NCBI GenBank assembly: GCA_002339265.1
Contig: DDKG01000311.1
Coordinates: 1 to 32,706, forward strand
Length of the DNA: 32,706 nt
Source of the DNA: Massilia sp. UBA2604
GTDB lineage: Bacteria; Pseudomonadota; Gammaproteobacteria; Burkholderiales; Burkholderiaceae_D
Direction of reading: 5' to 3'
Below are positions 16,526 to 24,497 of this stretch, one piece after another. The notes below the pieces were generated by a model, which saw only the letters and a list, made by a program, of their open reading frames with translations, was not told where the DNA came from and did not search any database. Both the position numbers and the translations under genes were made by a program. Position 1 is the stretch's first letter; each line of letters begins with the position of its first letter.

Positions 16526-16975
16526 ATGATGCAAAGGTTACGAGGAAAGCGTGTGGCGCAGATGATGATCGACCTGGAGGCCGATGGGGTTGCCATCTCG
16601 GTCATGGACGAGGCAATGCTTAGCGCGTACGTAAGCGGAGCAGTGAGTGGCGAGGATCTGCTTGCGCATACGGTCCAGTTTTGCGACCTCTCCTCTTACC
16701 AAAATTGGCTTTACAGCCGTTTCGAGGGAGACTACCCGTCCAGATCCTCAGCAATATCGGTTGAGCAGGTCGTCGCCGAGGTGGCGCTCAACCTCAGGCA
16801 TAAAAGCGTCGAGACCGCGGCGAGCATTCCGCAGTTCCCTTGGACCTACCAGGCAATGGTCGGAGTTTTGAAGCCGTTCCGTTCAGGTAGGCGCGTTCCG
16901 CCGATCATCGGCTTCGTCGACCCATCCTCTGTGACACCCCAGTCCCGCCAGCCCGAACTCGACCACGCGCCATAG
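16526..16975 (+). CDS. Hypothetical protein, weakly antitoxin-like
   Basis: I chose the ATG at 16526 because AAGGA lies 4 bases upstream, giving 149 aa. The frame is open back to 16391, so a longer form is possible. RGKRVAQMMIDLEADGVAISVMDEAMLSAYVSGAVSGEDLLAH has the general layout of small antitoxins such as VbhA-like proteins (helix, short-residue turn, then SGAVSGEDLLAH). DLSSYQNWL follows. This resemblance is weak and no Fic or other toxin gene is next to it. The last 30 residues overlap the 3' end of the convergent receiver gene. Lower GC and different codon use suggest transferred DNA. Confidence 0.5.
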   Translation: MMQRLRGKRVAQMMIDLEADGVAISVMDEAMLSAYVSGAVSGEDLLAHTVQFCDLSSYQNWLYSRFEGDYPSRSSAISVEQVVAEVALNLRHKSVETAASIPQFPWTYQAMVGVLKPFRSGRRVPPIIGFVDPSSVTPQSRQPELDHAP

Positions 16976-17302
16976 CGCGACAAGTGACGCGGGGCCCTTG
17001 ATCACAGCAGTGATGCCCGCGAATCGACAGGCTTTTGCGGCTGCGTATGTTGCATCGTTCGCGGTGATCAGGACGATAGCGGCGGTATGGCAGCAGCTCT
17101 TCAGCTCGCCAGCGAAGGAACGCCGCTCCGCTGGGCGTGTCGGGCTAGAGATGAGCACTACGTCGAACTGCGTTACTTTTAATGCGCTCAACGCGGCGTC
17201 ATGCTTTGCGGTTGCGATGGTCATATAGCCGAGCGAGGTCATATGAGCCTTCAAATCTCCGCGTAGTTCACGGCTATGATCTACGATCAATGCGGCCCTC
17301 AT
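16883..17302 (-). CDS. Degenerate response-regulator receiver domain protein
   Basis: This encodes 139 aa, essentially one CheY-like domain. Alignment by eye: strand 1 ALIVDH keeps one of the two acidic residues (Asp8, then His9). Strand 3 FDVVLISSPTRP has Ser53 where the phospho-accepting Asp belongs. Strand 4 VLITAND keeps Thr80, and strand 5 AVIKGP keeps Lys102. It therefore cannot be phosphorylated in the normal way and is probably a pseudo-receiver used for protein binding. No output domain and no histidine kinase lie nearby. Its 3' end overlaps the gene at 16526. Confidence 0.7.
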   Translation of the reverse strand: MRAALIVDHSRELRGDLKAHMTSLGYMTIATAKHDAALSALKVTQFDVVLISSPTRPAERRSFAGELKSCCHTAAIVLITANDATYAAAKACRFAGITAVIKGPASLVALWRVVEFGLAGLGCHRGWVDEADDRRNAPT

Positions 17303-17449
17303 ATCTGCACCATGTCCAGAGTATAGGACTCAACTCTACTGCTAATTACTCAGCAATAGAACCAGCGTGCTTCGTTTTGATGGGCGGGATTTTTCCTACA
17401 GGTCGCCGGTGATGATGCGTCATTCGCTCGAGCAACTGTGCTGCTGGCT

Positions 17450-19057
17450 TCAAGCGACCTCGAACGTCGTGCTCATCACACCGACCAGCGCCACCATCTC
17501 GGCGGAATCGGCCAGCGCCAGCAGCACATCGCCACGATCGACCTGGCCGTTGCCGAGCAGTGCAGTCCACTCCGACAGTTCGATCGCCGTCGCTTGGCGC
17601 TCGAGCGCCGTCTGGTAAAGGCGTGCGACGAAGGCCTGGTCGTCCAGCCCGCTCGTCGCCTCATCGGCAGCGATGAAGGTGTCGGCGATGTCGGCCACCG
17701 AAGTGCCTGCTTCCGAGCGATCGATCCAGTAATTGAGACCATCCGCGTCGGGCCGGCGATCGTACAGCGCGTCGTACAGTCGAATCAGCACGCCGAGGTC
17801 GGTGGCGCCGATTGCGAGTTCGTGCGATGCGTCCATCTGCAGTTTTTCTTCGGAGTCGACGAGCGCGAGCGCCAGTTCGGCGCGGCTGACGTCGCCATTG
17901 GTCAGGCTTGCCGTCCAGTAAGCCAACCCGTCGGCATCGGCGGCGCGGCCCAGGATCTGGTCGTACAGCCAACTCACATAAGCGCCGTTGGCCTGCGGCA
18001 CTTCGCCTTCCAGTTCGGCCGAGTCGAGGATGGCCTGGCTCACGTCCGCGAGCGTGCCGTCGCCGGCCAGTTGCCGCATCCAGTAATCGTGGCCGCCGGC
18101 GTCGGGGGTGCGATCGAGCAAGCTTTCGTATAGTCGCGTGACGCTCCCGCGCGCCGAGGTGTCCGCGCTGGCCTCGGAAAAGTGCAAGGCTTCGATATTG
18201 CTCAGCTGGTAACTGATGTTGAGGCGGTCGACCGGTCCGATGCTGAGCGTCGCGCTTCCGTCGTCATTGCGGATGGCGTAGAAGGAGTAGCCGTCACGGC
18301 TGGCGCGGCTGAGCTGCACGGTGTCATAGCCTTCTCCGCCGTCCAGTAAATTGAATGTGATATGGCCGATCGAGTCCGCAATGCCTTCGCCGATGATGAT
18401 CCGGTCGTCACCGCCGCCGGCATTGACGCGGTCCTGGCCGCCGTCCACGACGATGGTCTGGCTGGCGCTGTCGGCGATGATATGGGCGCGGCCCGGTATT
18501 TGTTCGAAGGTTCCAGCCCCGGTAATGAGCGTGACGTCGAAGGCGCTGAGGCCTATGTGCACCGCATCGCCCTGGTCGTTGGTGTCGATCAGGACGGCGC
18601 TCAAGGTCGGCCACGCGGTGCTTTCCAGCTGCAGGATAGCGTCCCGTGCAACGTCCGCGCCCATCGTCGGGGTGATTGTCGACAGCAGGAATGGCGTAGT
18701 GAAGTCCTGATATGACAGCGCGTAGAGCGCGTCGATCATCGAAGCATGGTCGGCTGCAGGTGCGCGCGCTGTGATCTGCGCGCTCAGCATCTCCACCGCA
18801 CGAGCTGGCGGTTGTGCATCCCGTGGTCCAACCATCTGCAGGCCATATCCGGTCGGCAGGTGCGCCGTGAGGGCTGCGGCGGCGTCCGGCAGTGTCACCA
18901 ACGGGATGTCGGCGGTGTCGTTGCCATTCTGATCCTGGCGGGCCGCCGAGATGATCGGTACGGCTACGGTACGAATTACGTTGCCATTGGCATCGGTCTC
19001 GGTAGCGATACGGACTTCGACGCCATCGATGTTGATGGTGGATGAATCGGTAGCCAT
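17450..19057 (-). CDS. RTX-like protein with four DUF4214 repeats
   Basis: This encodes 535 aa. Residues 1-200 show no known domain. GGQDRVNAGGGDDRI (206-220) and LLDGGEGYDTVQL (238-249) resemble degenerate RTX calcium-binding nonapeptides. Four DUF4214 units follow at about 306-348, 361-404, 424-466 and 477-520, each of the form LY-x3-L-x-R-x-PDA-x-G-x2-YW; the fourth is worn (RQATAIELSEW). There is no N-terminal signal peptide. Together with the RTX-like motifs this suggests type I secretion through a C-terminal signal, but no T1SS genes are in the window. The product is very acidic. The single DUF4214 unit in the 4158 gene is related. Confidence 0.8.
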   Translation of the reverse strand: MATDSSTINIDGVEVRIATETDANGNVIRTVAVPIISAARQDQNGNDTADIPLVTLPDAAAALTAHLPTGYGLQMVGPRDAQPPARAVEMLSAQITARAPAADHASMIDALYALSYQDFTTPFLLSTITPTMGADVARDAILQLESTAWPTLSAVLIDTNDQGDAVHIGLSAFDVTLITGAGTFEQIPGRAHIIADSASQTIVVDGGQDRVNAGGGDDRIIIGEGIADSIGHITFNLLDGGEGYDTVQLSRASRDGYSFYAIRNDDGSATLSIGPVDRLNISYQLSNIEALHFSEASADTSARGSVTRLYESLLDRTPDAGGHDYWMRQLAGDGTLADVSQAILDSAELEGEVPQANGAYVSWLYDQILGRAADADGLAYWTASLTNGDVSRAELALALVDSEEKLQMDASHELAIGATDLGVLIRLYDALYDRRPDADGLNYWIDRSEAGTSVADIADTFIAADEATSGLDDQAFVARLYQTALERQATAIELSEWTALLGNGQVDRGDVLLALADSAEMVALVGVMSTTFEVA

Positions 19058-19616
19058 AGCGGATCCTGACAGTTGAGCATATTGGAGTCACCTAATATAA
19101 ATGCAACAGGGCGTGGCAAGGCAAAGAACGTGTGCTGGAGCGGCGGTCTCCAATTTGCATAGGCATGTGTGCCGCGCGGCTCGGCAGTTTGCGATTGAAG
19201 ATGGTGGGAAGAGCATCCACTGCGATGCATACCCAGGAGTGGCGCTTGCAGAAACGGTATGAAGCGGTATCAGGTCTGACATCTGGACACGGTCTCATCA
19301 ATTACCTGCTCCACGCGCTCGCCACCCGACTTTCGAGACCAGTAATGTACTAATTTAAGGCTGAGGTTGTGTCCGAATGTCAGGTCGAATGCCGGTGCAA
19401 TGCGAGCCGCTGTCGCTTCCGGCCGCTGGGGAGCAGTTGGGATACACGAAGTCAACGACTGCTACGAAATACGTGCGCGAATACCAAGGCAAACTGATCA
19501 AGCCTATGAGGTAGAAAACGGCAGGAGGTGGAATTTTGCGGAAAGCCCCGCAGTTTGCGGAAAAGCGAAAGGGGTAAAACGAAGCGGACACTTACCTGAA
19601 AGCCCGCGTGAATCCT
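19058..19616. other. 560-base gene-free stretch before tRNA-Leu
   Basis: I see no credible gene: all ORFs are short, lack ribosome binding sites and have odd composition. No integrase fragment, no clear inverted repeat and no copy of the tRNA 3' end was found by eye. It may be decayed inserted DNA lying at the 3' side of the tRNA. Confidence 0.5.
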
Positions 19617-19703
19617 TGGTGCCCGGAGCCGGAATCGAACCGGCACGCCATTGCTGGCAGCAGATTTTAAGTCTGCGGTGTCTACCAGTTTCACCATCCG
19701 GGC
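19617..19703 (-). tRNA. tRNA-Leu (anticodon UAA)
   Basis: 87 bases on the minus strand with CCA encoded (TGG at 19617-19619 on the plus strand). The acceptor stem is GCCCGGA / TCCGGGC. The anticodon loop CTTAAAA gives UAA in stem GCAGA / TCTGC. A long variable arm typical of Leu is present, and the T-loop is GGTTCGATTCC. Confidence 0.96.
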
Positions 19704-19911
19704 AGCGCCGAGGATTCTAGCACAAGCGTGCGCAATTCGGAGCAGTTTGGCAACTTTATCCTCCGATAATCCCTTAGGCGCGGCATGATCGCCCGCCAAT
19801 CCCTCCCCAACGATCTCTTGCATCTTTGGAACCCCCGCCCGGATGGTGTAGCATGCCAACCGGCGTCACTCAAGCTGACGCTACTATGGCAAGACCACGC
19901 AAGGACAAGAA

Positions 19912-20709
19912 TTGGACATCAAGATCAACGACGAACTGCGGTCCTTCGTCGACCCGCTCACTGACATCGAATACGCCGCGCTCGAGCGCAGCCTGCAGAC
20001 CGAGGGTTGCCGCGACGCCCTTGTGCTCTGGCGCGACACGCTGATCGACGGCCATAACCGCTACGAGATCTGCACCAAGCACGGCATCCCGTTCCGCACC
20101 GTCCACAACAACAACTTTGCCTCGCTCGAGGACGTGATGCTGTGGATGATCGACAACCACCTGGCGCGCCGCAGCGTGTCGGATTTCCAGCGCGGCGTGC
20201 TCGCCCTGCGCAAGAAGGAGATCGTCGCGCAGCGCATGGCCGAACGCCCACCGGAACCGGAGGCGGAGGGCGACAAGAACTCCCCAAGCGACGACACCAC
20301 GCCGCCATGGAATACGCGCGAGGACATCGCGCGCGCGGCCCGCGTCTCGAGCAATACCATCAGCCAGATCGAACGCATCCAGAAGGCCGCCACCCCGCAG
20401 CTGCGCGAGGCGGTCCGCACCGGCGCCATCTCGATCAATGCCGCCGCCAACGTCGCGCAGCTGCCGGAAGAGCAGCAGATCGCCGCCGTCGCCGGTGGCC
20501 GCAAGGAATTGCAGCAGGCCGCGCGCCAGGTGCGCGAACAGAAGATGGCCAGCCGACCGAAAAAGGAAAAGGTCGAGCTCGAGCCGGAAGACGAGCTCGC
20601 GGCCCTGCGCAAGGAAGTCGCAAGCCTGAAGGATCGCCTGGCGACCTTGTTGACCGATAACCAGCGTCTCAAGCAGCGCCTGGCCAACGCCGGCCTGGAC
20701 GACGAATAA
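19912..20709 (+). CDS. Orphan ParB/Spo0J-like DNA-binding protein
   Basis: This encodes 265 aa from a TTG at 19912, supported by AAGGA 6 bases upstream. An ATG at 19886 is in a different frame and does not serve. Residues 1-75 are ParB-N-like (LTDIEYAALERSLQTEG...LVLWRDTLIDGHNRYEI), ending in the DGHNR motif. A helix-turn-helix region follows (NTREDIARAARVSSNTISQIERI). The C-terminus (ELAALRKEVASLKDRLATLLTDNQRLKQRL) is a leucine-zipper-like coiled coil. There is no parA next to it and parS-like sites were not seen, so it is more likely a transcription factor of this fold than a segregation protein. Confidence 0.85.
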   Translation: MDIKINDELRSFVDPLTDIEYAALERSLQTEGCRDALVLWRDTLIDGHNRYEICTKHGIPFRTVHNNNFASLEDVMLWMIDNHLARRSVSDFQRGVLALRKKEIVAQRMAERPPEPEAEGDKNSPSDDTTPPWNTREDIARAARVSSNTISQIERIQKAATPQLREAVRTGAISINAAANVAQLPEEQQIAAVAGGRKELQQAARQVREQKMASRPKKEKVELEPEDELAALRKEVASLKDRLATLLTDNQRLKQRLANAGLDDE

Positions 20710-20731
20710 CACGACCTGAAGGAAGACCCAG

Positions 20732-22975
20732 ATGCCCATGTCCCGTTCGTTCACGCCGGTCCTGCTCGGCGCTCTCCTGGCCACGCTCGCCGTCCCAGGA
20801 CTCGCCGTCGCCCAGGCCAAGGCGCCGCAAAGCGTCGCGCCCGCAACGCAGGCCTTCAGCGCCGCCGAGGTCGCGCGCTGGAAGGCGACCGCGAACAGGG
20901 TGACGATCATGCGCGACAAATGGGGCATTCCGCATATCTATGGCAGCACCGACGCCGACACCGTGTTCGGCATGCTGTACGCACAGGCCGAGGACGATTT
21001 CAATCGCATCGAACTCAACTACATCAATGCGATGGGGCGCCTGGCCGAGGTCGAGGGCGAGAAGGAAATCTGGCGCGACCTGCGCATGAAGATGTACATC
21101 CAGCCGGCCGAGATGCAGGCGAAGTATGCCGCCAGCCCGGCTTGGCTGAAGAGCCTGATGAACTCCTTCGCCGATGGCCTCAACTACTATCTGCACACCC
21201 ATCCCGAGGTCAAGCCGAAGCTCTTGACCCGCTTCGAGCCGTGGATGGCCCTGACCTTCAGTGAAGGCAGCATCGGTGGCGATATCGAGTCGATCGACCT
21301 CAAGGACTTGGAACGTTTTTATGGCAAGCGCCCCGTCGTCGCCCAGGCCGCCGTCGACAAGGGTTTCGATCCGGAACCACGCGGCTCGAACGGCTTCGCC
21401 ATCGCTCCAAAGCGCTCGGCCAACGGCCATGCGCTGTTGATGATCAACCCGCACACCTCCTTCTATTTCCGCCCCGAGGTGCACATGGTCAGCGACGAGG
21501 GCCTGAATGCCTACGGCGCCGTGACCTGGGGCCAGTTCTTCATCTACCAGGGCTTCAACGACAAGCTGGGCTGGATGCACACCTCGGGCGGCGGCGACGT
21601 GATCGACGAGTACCTCGAGACCGTGGTCGAACGCGACGGCGAATTCTTCTACAAATACGGCAAGCACGAAGGCCGGATGCGCACCGTACAGATCAACCTG
21701 CCTTACAAGACCCCAAATGGCGCCATGGCCAGCCGCACCGTGACCGCCTATTTCACGCACCACGGCCCGGTCGTGCGCCAGGAGGGCAATAAATGGGTGT
21801 CGGTCAAGATGATGGACGACCCGCTCAATGCGCTGACCCAGTCCTATACCCGCACCAAGGCGCGCGACTATAACGCTTTTTATAAAGCGATGGAGCTGCG
21901 GACCAATTCCTCCAACAACACGGTGTACGCCGACGCGCAGGGCAATATCGCCTATTTCCACGGCAATTTCATCCCGAAGCGCGATCCGCGCTTCGACTGG
22001 ACCAAGCCGGTCGACGGCAGCAATACGGCCACCGAGTGGCAGGGCCTGCACGAGATCAAGGAAACGATCACTCTGCTGAACCCGGCGAGCGGCTACATCT
22101 CCAATACCAACAACTGGCCGTGTAATGCGGCCGGCGCCGGCAGCAGCCCCAAATGCGCCAACTACCCGGCCTATATGTGGTCGCTGCCCGAGAACGCTCG
22201 CGGTCGCAATGCCGACCGCGTGTTCAAGGACGCAAAGGGCCTCGATATCGATGGCCTGATCGCAGCGTCCTACGACTCGCGCCTGGCCGCGTTCGAGCCG
22301 CTGGTGCCGGCCGTGGTGGCGGACCATGAAGCGCTGCACGAAAGCGATGCGCGCAAGGCCGCGCTGCTCGACCAAATTGCCGTGCTGCGCGGTTGGAACT
22401 TCCGTTATGCGATCGATTCGGTGCCGACTTCGCTCGCGGTCTATTGGGGGCAAGAGATGGTGGCCGAGCATGGCGCGCGTGCGCGTGCCGAGAACATCCC
22501 AGCGGTCGACTATATCGCTTCACGCCTGAGCCCGGCCGACCGGCTCGATGCGCTGCTGCGCGCCTCGAACAAATTGCAGGCCGACTTCGGCGACTGGCGC
22601 ACGCCGTGGGGAGAGATCAACCGCTTCCAGCGGATCAGCGGCGACGTCGACCAGCAGTACGACGACAGCAAGCCGAGCATCCCGGTGGCGTTCGCCTCGG
22701 CCAACTGGGGCTCGCTGGCCTCGTTCGGCATGTCGGCCAAGCAGAAGACCAAGCGCATCTATGGCGATCGCGGCAACAGTTTCGTTGCGGCGGTCGAGTT
22801 CGGCCCGCGCATCAAGGCCAAGAGCATCCTGGCCGGCGGCCAGAGCGGCGATCCGCGCTCGCCGCACTTCAATGACCAGGCGGCGATGTATGCGCGCGGC
22901 GAGTTCAAGGACGTGCTGTTCTACAAGGAAGACATCGAGCGCAATCTGGAGCGCAAATACCATCCGGGGCAGTAA
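20732..22975 (+). CDS. Secreted penicillin/acyl-homoserine-lactone acylase family protein
   Basis: This encodes 747 aa with a signal peptide (residues 1 to about 28, LLATLAVPGLAVAQA). It is an S45-type Ntn-hydrolase. The alpha part has VTIMRDKWGIPHIYGSTDADTVFGMLYAQAEDDF. The autocatalytic cut comes before Ser219 in RGSNGFAIAP, which becomes the N-terminal nucleophile of the beta chain. GHALLMINPHTSF and ASNNTVYAD-type motifs (NSSNNTVYADAQGNIAYFHGN) follow as in acylases. Periplasmic enzymes of this class cleave amides such as acyl-homoserine lactones or beta-lactam side chains, and the substrate cannot be told from sequence alone. GAAGGAAG precedes the ATG. It begins 22 bases after the ParB-like gene, so read-through is likely. 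Confidence 0.9.
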   Translation: MPMSRSFTPVLLGALLATLAVPGLAVAQAKAPQSVAPATQAFSAAEVARWKATANRVTIMRDKWGIPHIYGSTDADTVFGMLYAQAEDDFNRIELNYINAMGRLAEVEGEKEIWRDLRMKMYIQPAEMQAKYAASPAWLKSLMNSFADGLNYYLHTHPEVKPKLLTRFEPWMALTFSEGSIGGDIESIDLKDLERFYGKRPVVAQAAVDKGFDPEPRGSNGFAIAPKRSANGHALLMINPHTSFYFRPEVHMVSDEGLNAYGAVTWGQFFIYQGFNDKLGWMHTSGGGDVIDEYLETVVERDGEFFYKYGKHEGRMRTVQINLPYKTPNGAMASRTVTAYFTHHGPVVRQEGNKWVSVKMMDDPLNALTQSYTRTKARDYNAFYKAMELRTNSSNNTVYADAQGNIAYFHGNFIPKRDPRFDWTKPVDGSNTATEWQGLHEIKETITLLNPASGYISNTNNWPCNAAGAGSSPKCANYPAYMWSLPENARGRNADRVFKDAKGLDIDGLIAASYDSRLAAFEPLVPAVVADHEALHESDARKAALLDQIAVLRGWNFRYAIDSVPTSLAVYWGQEMVAEHGARARAENIPAVDYIASRLSPADRLDALLRASNKLQADFGDWRTPWGEINRFQRISGDVDQQYDDSKPSIPVAFASANWGSLASFGMSAKQKTKRIYGDRGNSFVAAVEFGPRIKAKSILAGGQSGDPRSPHFNDQAAMYARGEFKDVLFYKEDIERNLERKYHPGQ

Positions 22976-23003
22976 TTAGTGATGAATGCTGCTGCGTATG
23001 CGG

Positions 23004-23083
23004 CATCGGCTGATGTTACCTGCTTAGCTCGTAGGGTGGGCGGCAAGCCGCCCACCCTACATCGGCTGACGTGACCTGCTCAG
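23004..23083. repeat. REP-like palindrome between 24-bp direct repeats
   Basis: A perfect 14-bp inverted repeat GTAGGGTGGGCGGC-AA-GCCGCCCACCCTAC (23031-23060) is flanked by two imperfect copies of CATCGGCTGATGTTACCTGC (23004-23027 and 23060-23083, three mismatches). This looks like a dispersed palindromic element inserted with, or between, a duplication. No T-tract follows, so it is not a normal terminator. Confidence 0.7.
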
Positions 23084-23104
23084 TACTCATTTAGAAAGGA
23101 CCGC

Positions 23105-23656
23105 GTGGAACCAAGCGAAAAGCAAAAGATGTTGGCAGGCATGCCGTACCATGCCAGCGACCCCGAGTTGCGCGCCGAGCAGAATGCGACGGCAGCCTGG
23201 CTGGCGCGCTACAACGCCGCGCTGGGCGAGCCGGCCAGCTGGCAGGCACTGCTGGGCGAACGGATCGCGCGCGCGGGACAGGGCACGACCGTGCGTCCGC
23301 CTTTCCACTGCGACTACGGCTGGCACATCACCCTCGGCGCGCGCGTGTTCATCAATTTCGACTGCGTCTTTCTCGACGTCGCGCCGATCGTCATCGGCGA
23401 CGATTGCCGTATCGGCCCGGGCGTGCACATCTATACCGCCGACCATCCGCGCGACCCGGCCCTGCGCCGCGCCGGCTTCGAATCGGGCCGGCCGGTCACC
23501 ATCGGCCGCAATGTCTGGATCGGCGGCGGCGCCATCATCCTGCCCGGCGTGACGATCGGCGACGATGCGATCGTCGGGGCCGGCAGCGTGGTCACCCATG
23601 ACGTGGCGCCGGGCGCCCAAGTCGCGGGCAATCCGGCGCAGCCGATTTCCAGCTGA
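23105..23656 (+). CDS. maa: Maltose O-acetyltransferase-like hexapeptide transferase
   Basis: This encodes 183 aa from a GTG at 23105 with AAAGGA 5 bases upstream. The N-terminal Mac domain is present (EKQKMLAGMPYHASDPELRAEQ). The left-handed beta-helix of hexapeptide repeats follows (VFINFDCVFLDVAPIVIGDDCRIGPGVHIYT, then RPVTIGRNVWIGGGAIILPGVTIGDDAIVGAGSVVT). The catalytic His114 sits in TADHP. Length and motifs fit Maa/NodL enzymes, which move acetyl from acetyl-CoA to a sugar hydroxyl. The true acceptor is unknown. It stands alone between two repeat clusters. Confidence 0.9.
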   Translation: MEPSEKQKMLAGMPYHASDPELRAEQNATAAWLARYNAALGEPASWQALLGERIARAGQGTTVRPPFHCDYGWHITLGARVFINFDCVFLDVAPIVIGDDCRIGPGVHIYTADHPRDPALRRAGFESGRPVTIGRNVWIGGGAIILPGVTIGDDAIVGAGSVVTHDVAPGAQVAGNPAQPISS

Positions 23657-23673
23657 CTCGCAACGCTATGCCA

Positions 23674-23837
23674 CGTCGCTCCCGCGACTCCATCGCCGCG
23701 TCGCTCCCGCGACCCCATCGCCGCGTCGCTCCCGCCCTCGCCGGGCGCCTTCGCGGGAGCCCAAGTCTTCCGCGCCGTCGCTGACGCTGGTGGTAGGTGG
23801 TGAGCATGCGCACTTGGGCTCCCGCCTCCGCGGGAGC
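23674..23837. repeat. 25-bp tandem repeat and REP/BIME-like inverted repeats
   Basis: CGTCGCTCCCGC recurs at 23674, 23699 and 23724, giving a 25-bp tandem unit. After it, GCGGGAGCCCAAGT (23753-23766) and its exact inverse ACTTGGGCTCCCGC (23812-23825) face each other. The second arm is part of a further hairpin GCTCCCGC-CTCC-GCGGGAGC (23818-23837). This CTCCCGC/GCGGGAG type is a common dispersed intergenic repeat in proteobacteria. It fills the gap between maa and tdk. Confidence 0.7.
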
Positions 23838-23892
23838 GACGGCGGTGGTGCCGGATCGATATCCTGCCTAGCGGCGCCTGTTTCCCGCTTGC

Positions 23893-23898
23893 TATAAT
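23893..23898 (+). promoter_or_regulatory. Probable -10 box of tdk
   Basis: Consensus TATAAT, with a predicted start near 23905 and the GTG of tdk at 23939. No convincing -35 lies 16-18 bases upstream. Confidence 0.5.
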
Positions 23899-23938
23899 CG
23901 CAGCTTCGTTTCACCGGACAGCAAGGCAGGACAGGGCA

Positions 23939-24490
23939 GTGGCCAAACTCTATTTCAGGTACTCGGCGATGAACGCCGGCAAATCGACTGCCCTGTTGCA
24001 GGTCGCCCATAACTACGAAGAACAAGGCCAGCAGGTCAAGCTCTACACGGCGGCGATCGATAACCGCTATGGCGTCGGCCTGATCACCTCGCGCCTGGGC
24101 GCCCAGCGCAATGCCGAGGTGTTCCATACCGACACCAATTTCCTCGAGCAAGTGTCCGGCGTGGCTTGCCTGTTGGTCGACGAATCGCAATTCCTCACCA
24201 GCGCCCAGGTCAGCCAATTGCATCAGCTGGCCCAGGTGCGCGGCGTCCCCGTCATCTGCTATGGCCTGCGCAGCGATTTTCGCGGCGAACCGTTCCCCGG
24301 CTCGGCCTACCTGCTGGCGCTGGCCGACGACATCGAGGAAATCAAGAATATCTGCACCTGCGGCAAGAAGGCGACCATGAATATCCGCGTCGACGAACAG
24401 GGTCGCCGCATCCGCGAAGGCGAGCAGGTCAGCATCGGCGGCAACGAAAGCTACCGCCAGGCCTGCGGACGCTGCTTCTACTCGGCCTGA
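23939..24490 (+). CDS. tdk: Thymidine kinase (type II)
   Basis: This encodes 183 aa from a GTG at 23939. The Walker A loop is SAMNAGKST (about residues 9-17). DESQF (81-85) contains the catalytic acidic residue. The zinc ligands are Cys139 and Cys141 (CTCGKKA) and Cys176 and Cys179 (ACGRCFY). It phosphorylates thymidine with ATP in the salvage pathway. The motif order matches E. coli Tdk, and the protein is slightly shorter. A membrane protein gene starts 8 bases after the stop and is probably co-transcribed. Confidence 0.96.
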   Translation: MAKLYFRYSAMNAGKSTALLQVAHNYEEQGQQVKLYTAAIDNRYGVGLITSRLGAQRNAEVFHTDTNFLEQVSGVACLLVDESQFLTSAQVSQLHQLAQVRGVPVICYGLRSDFRGEPFPGSAYLLALADDIEEIKNICTCGKKATMNIRVDEQGRRIREGEQVSIGGNESYRQACGRCFYSA

Positions 24491-24497
24491 GCCCGCC

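Noticed and set aside
19058..19703. tRNA-Leu as an attachment site of an intact island
   Set aside because: No duplicate of the tRNA 3' end and no integrase was found in the window.
19826..20044. Short ORF containing MARPRKDKNW before the ParB-like gene
   Set aside because: It overlaps the ParB-like gene in another frame, and its sequence after the first residues is low-quality Ser/Arg/Thr. The TTG at 19912 has the better ribosome binding site.
23674..23740. CRISPR-like regular spacing of a repeat
   Set aside because: The units are 25 bp head to tail without unique spacers, and no cas gene is present.
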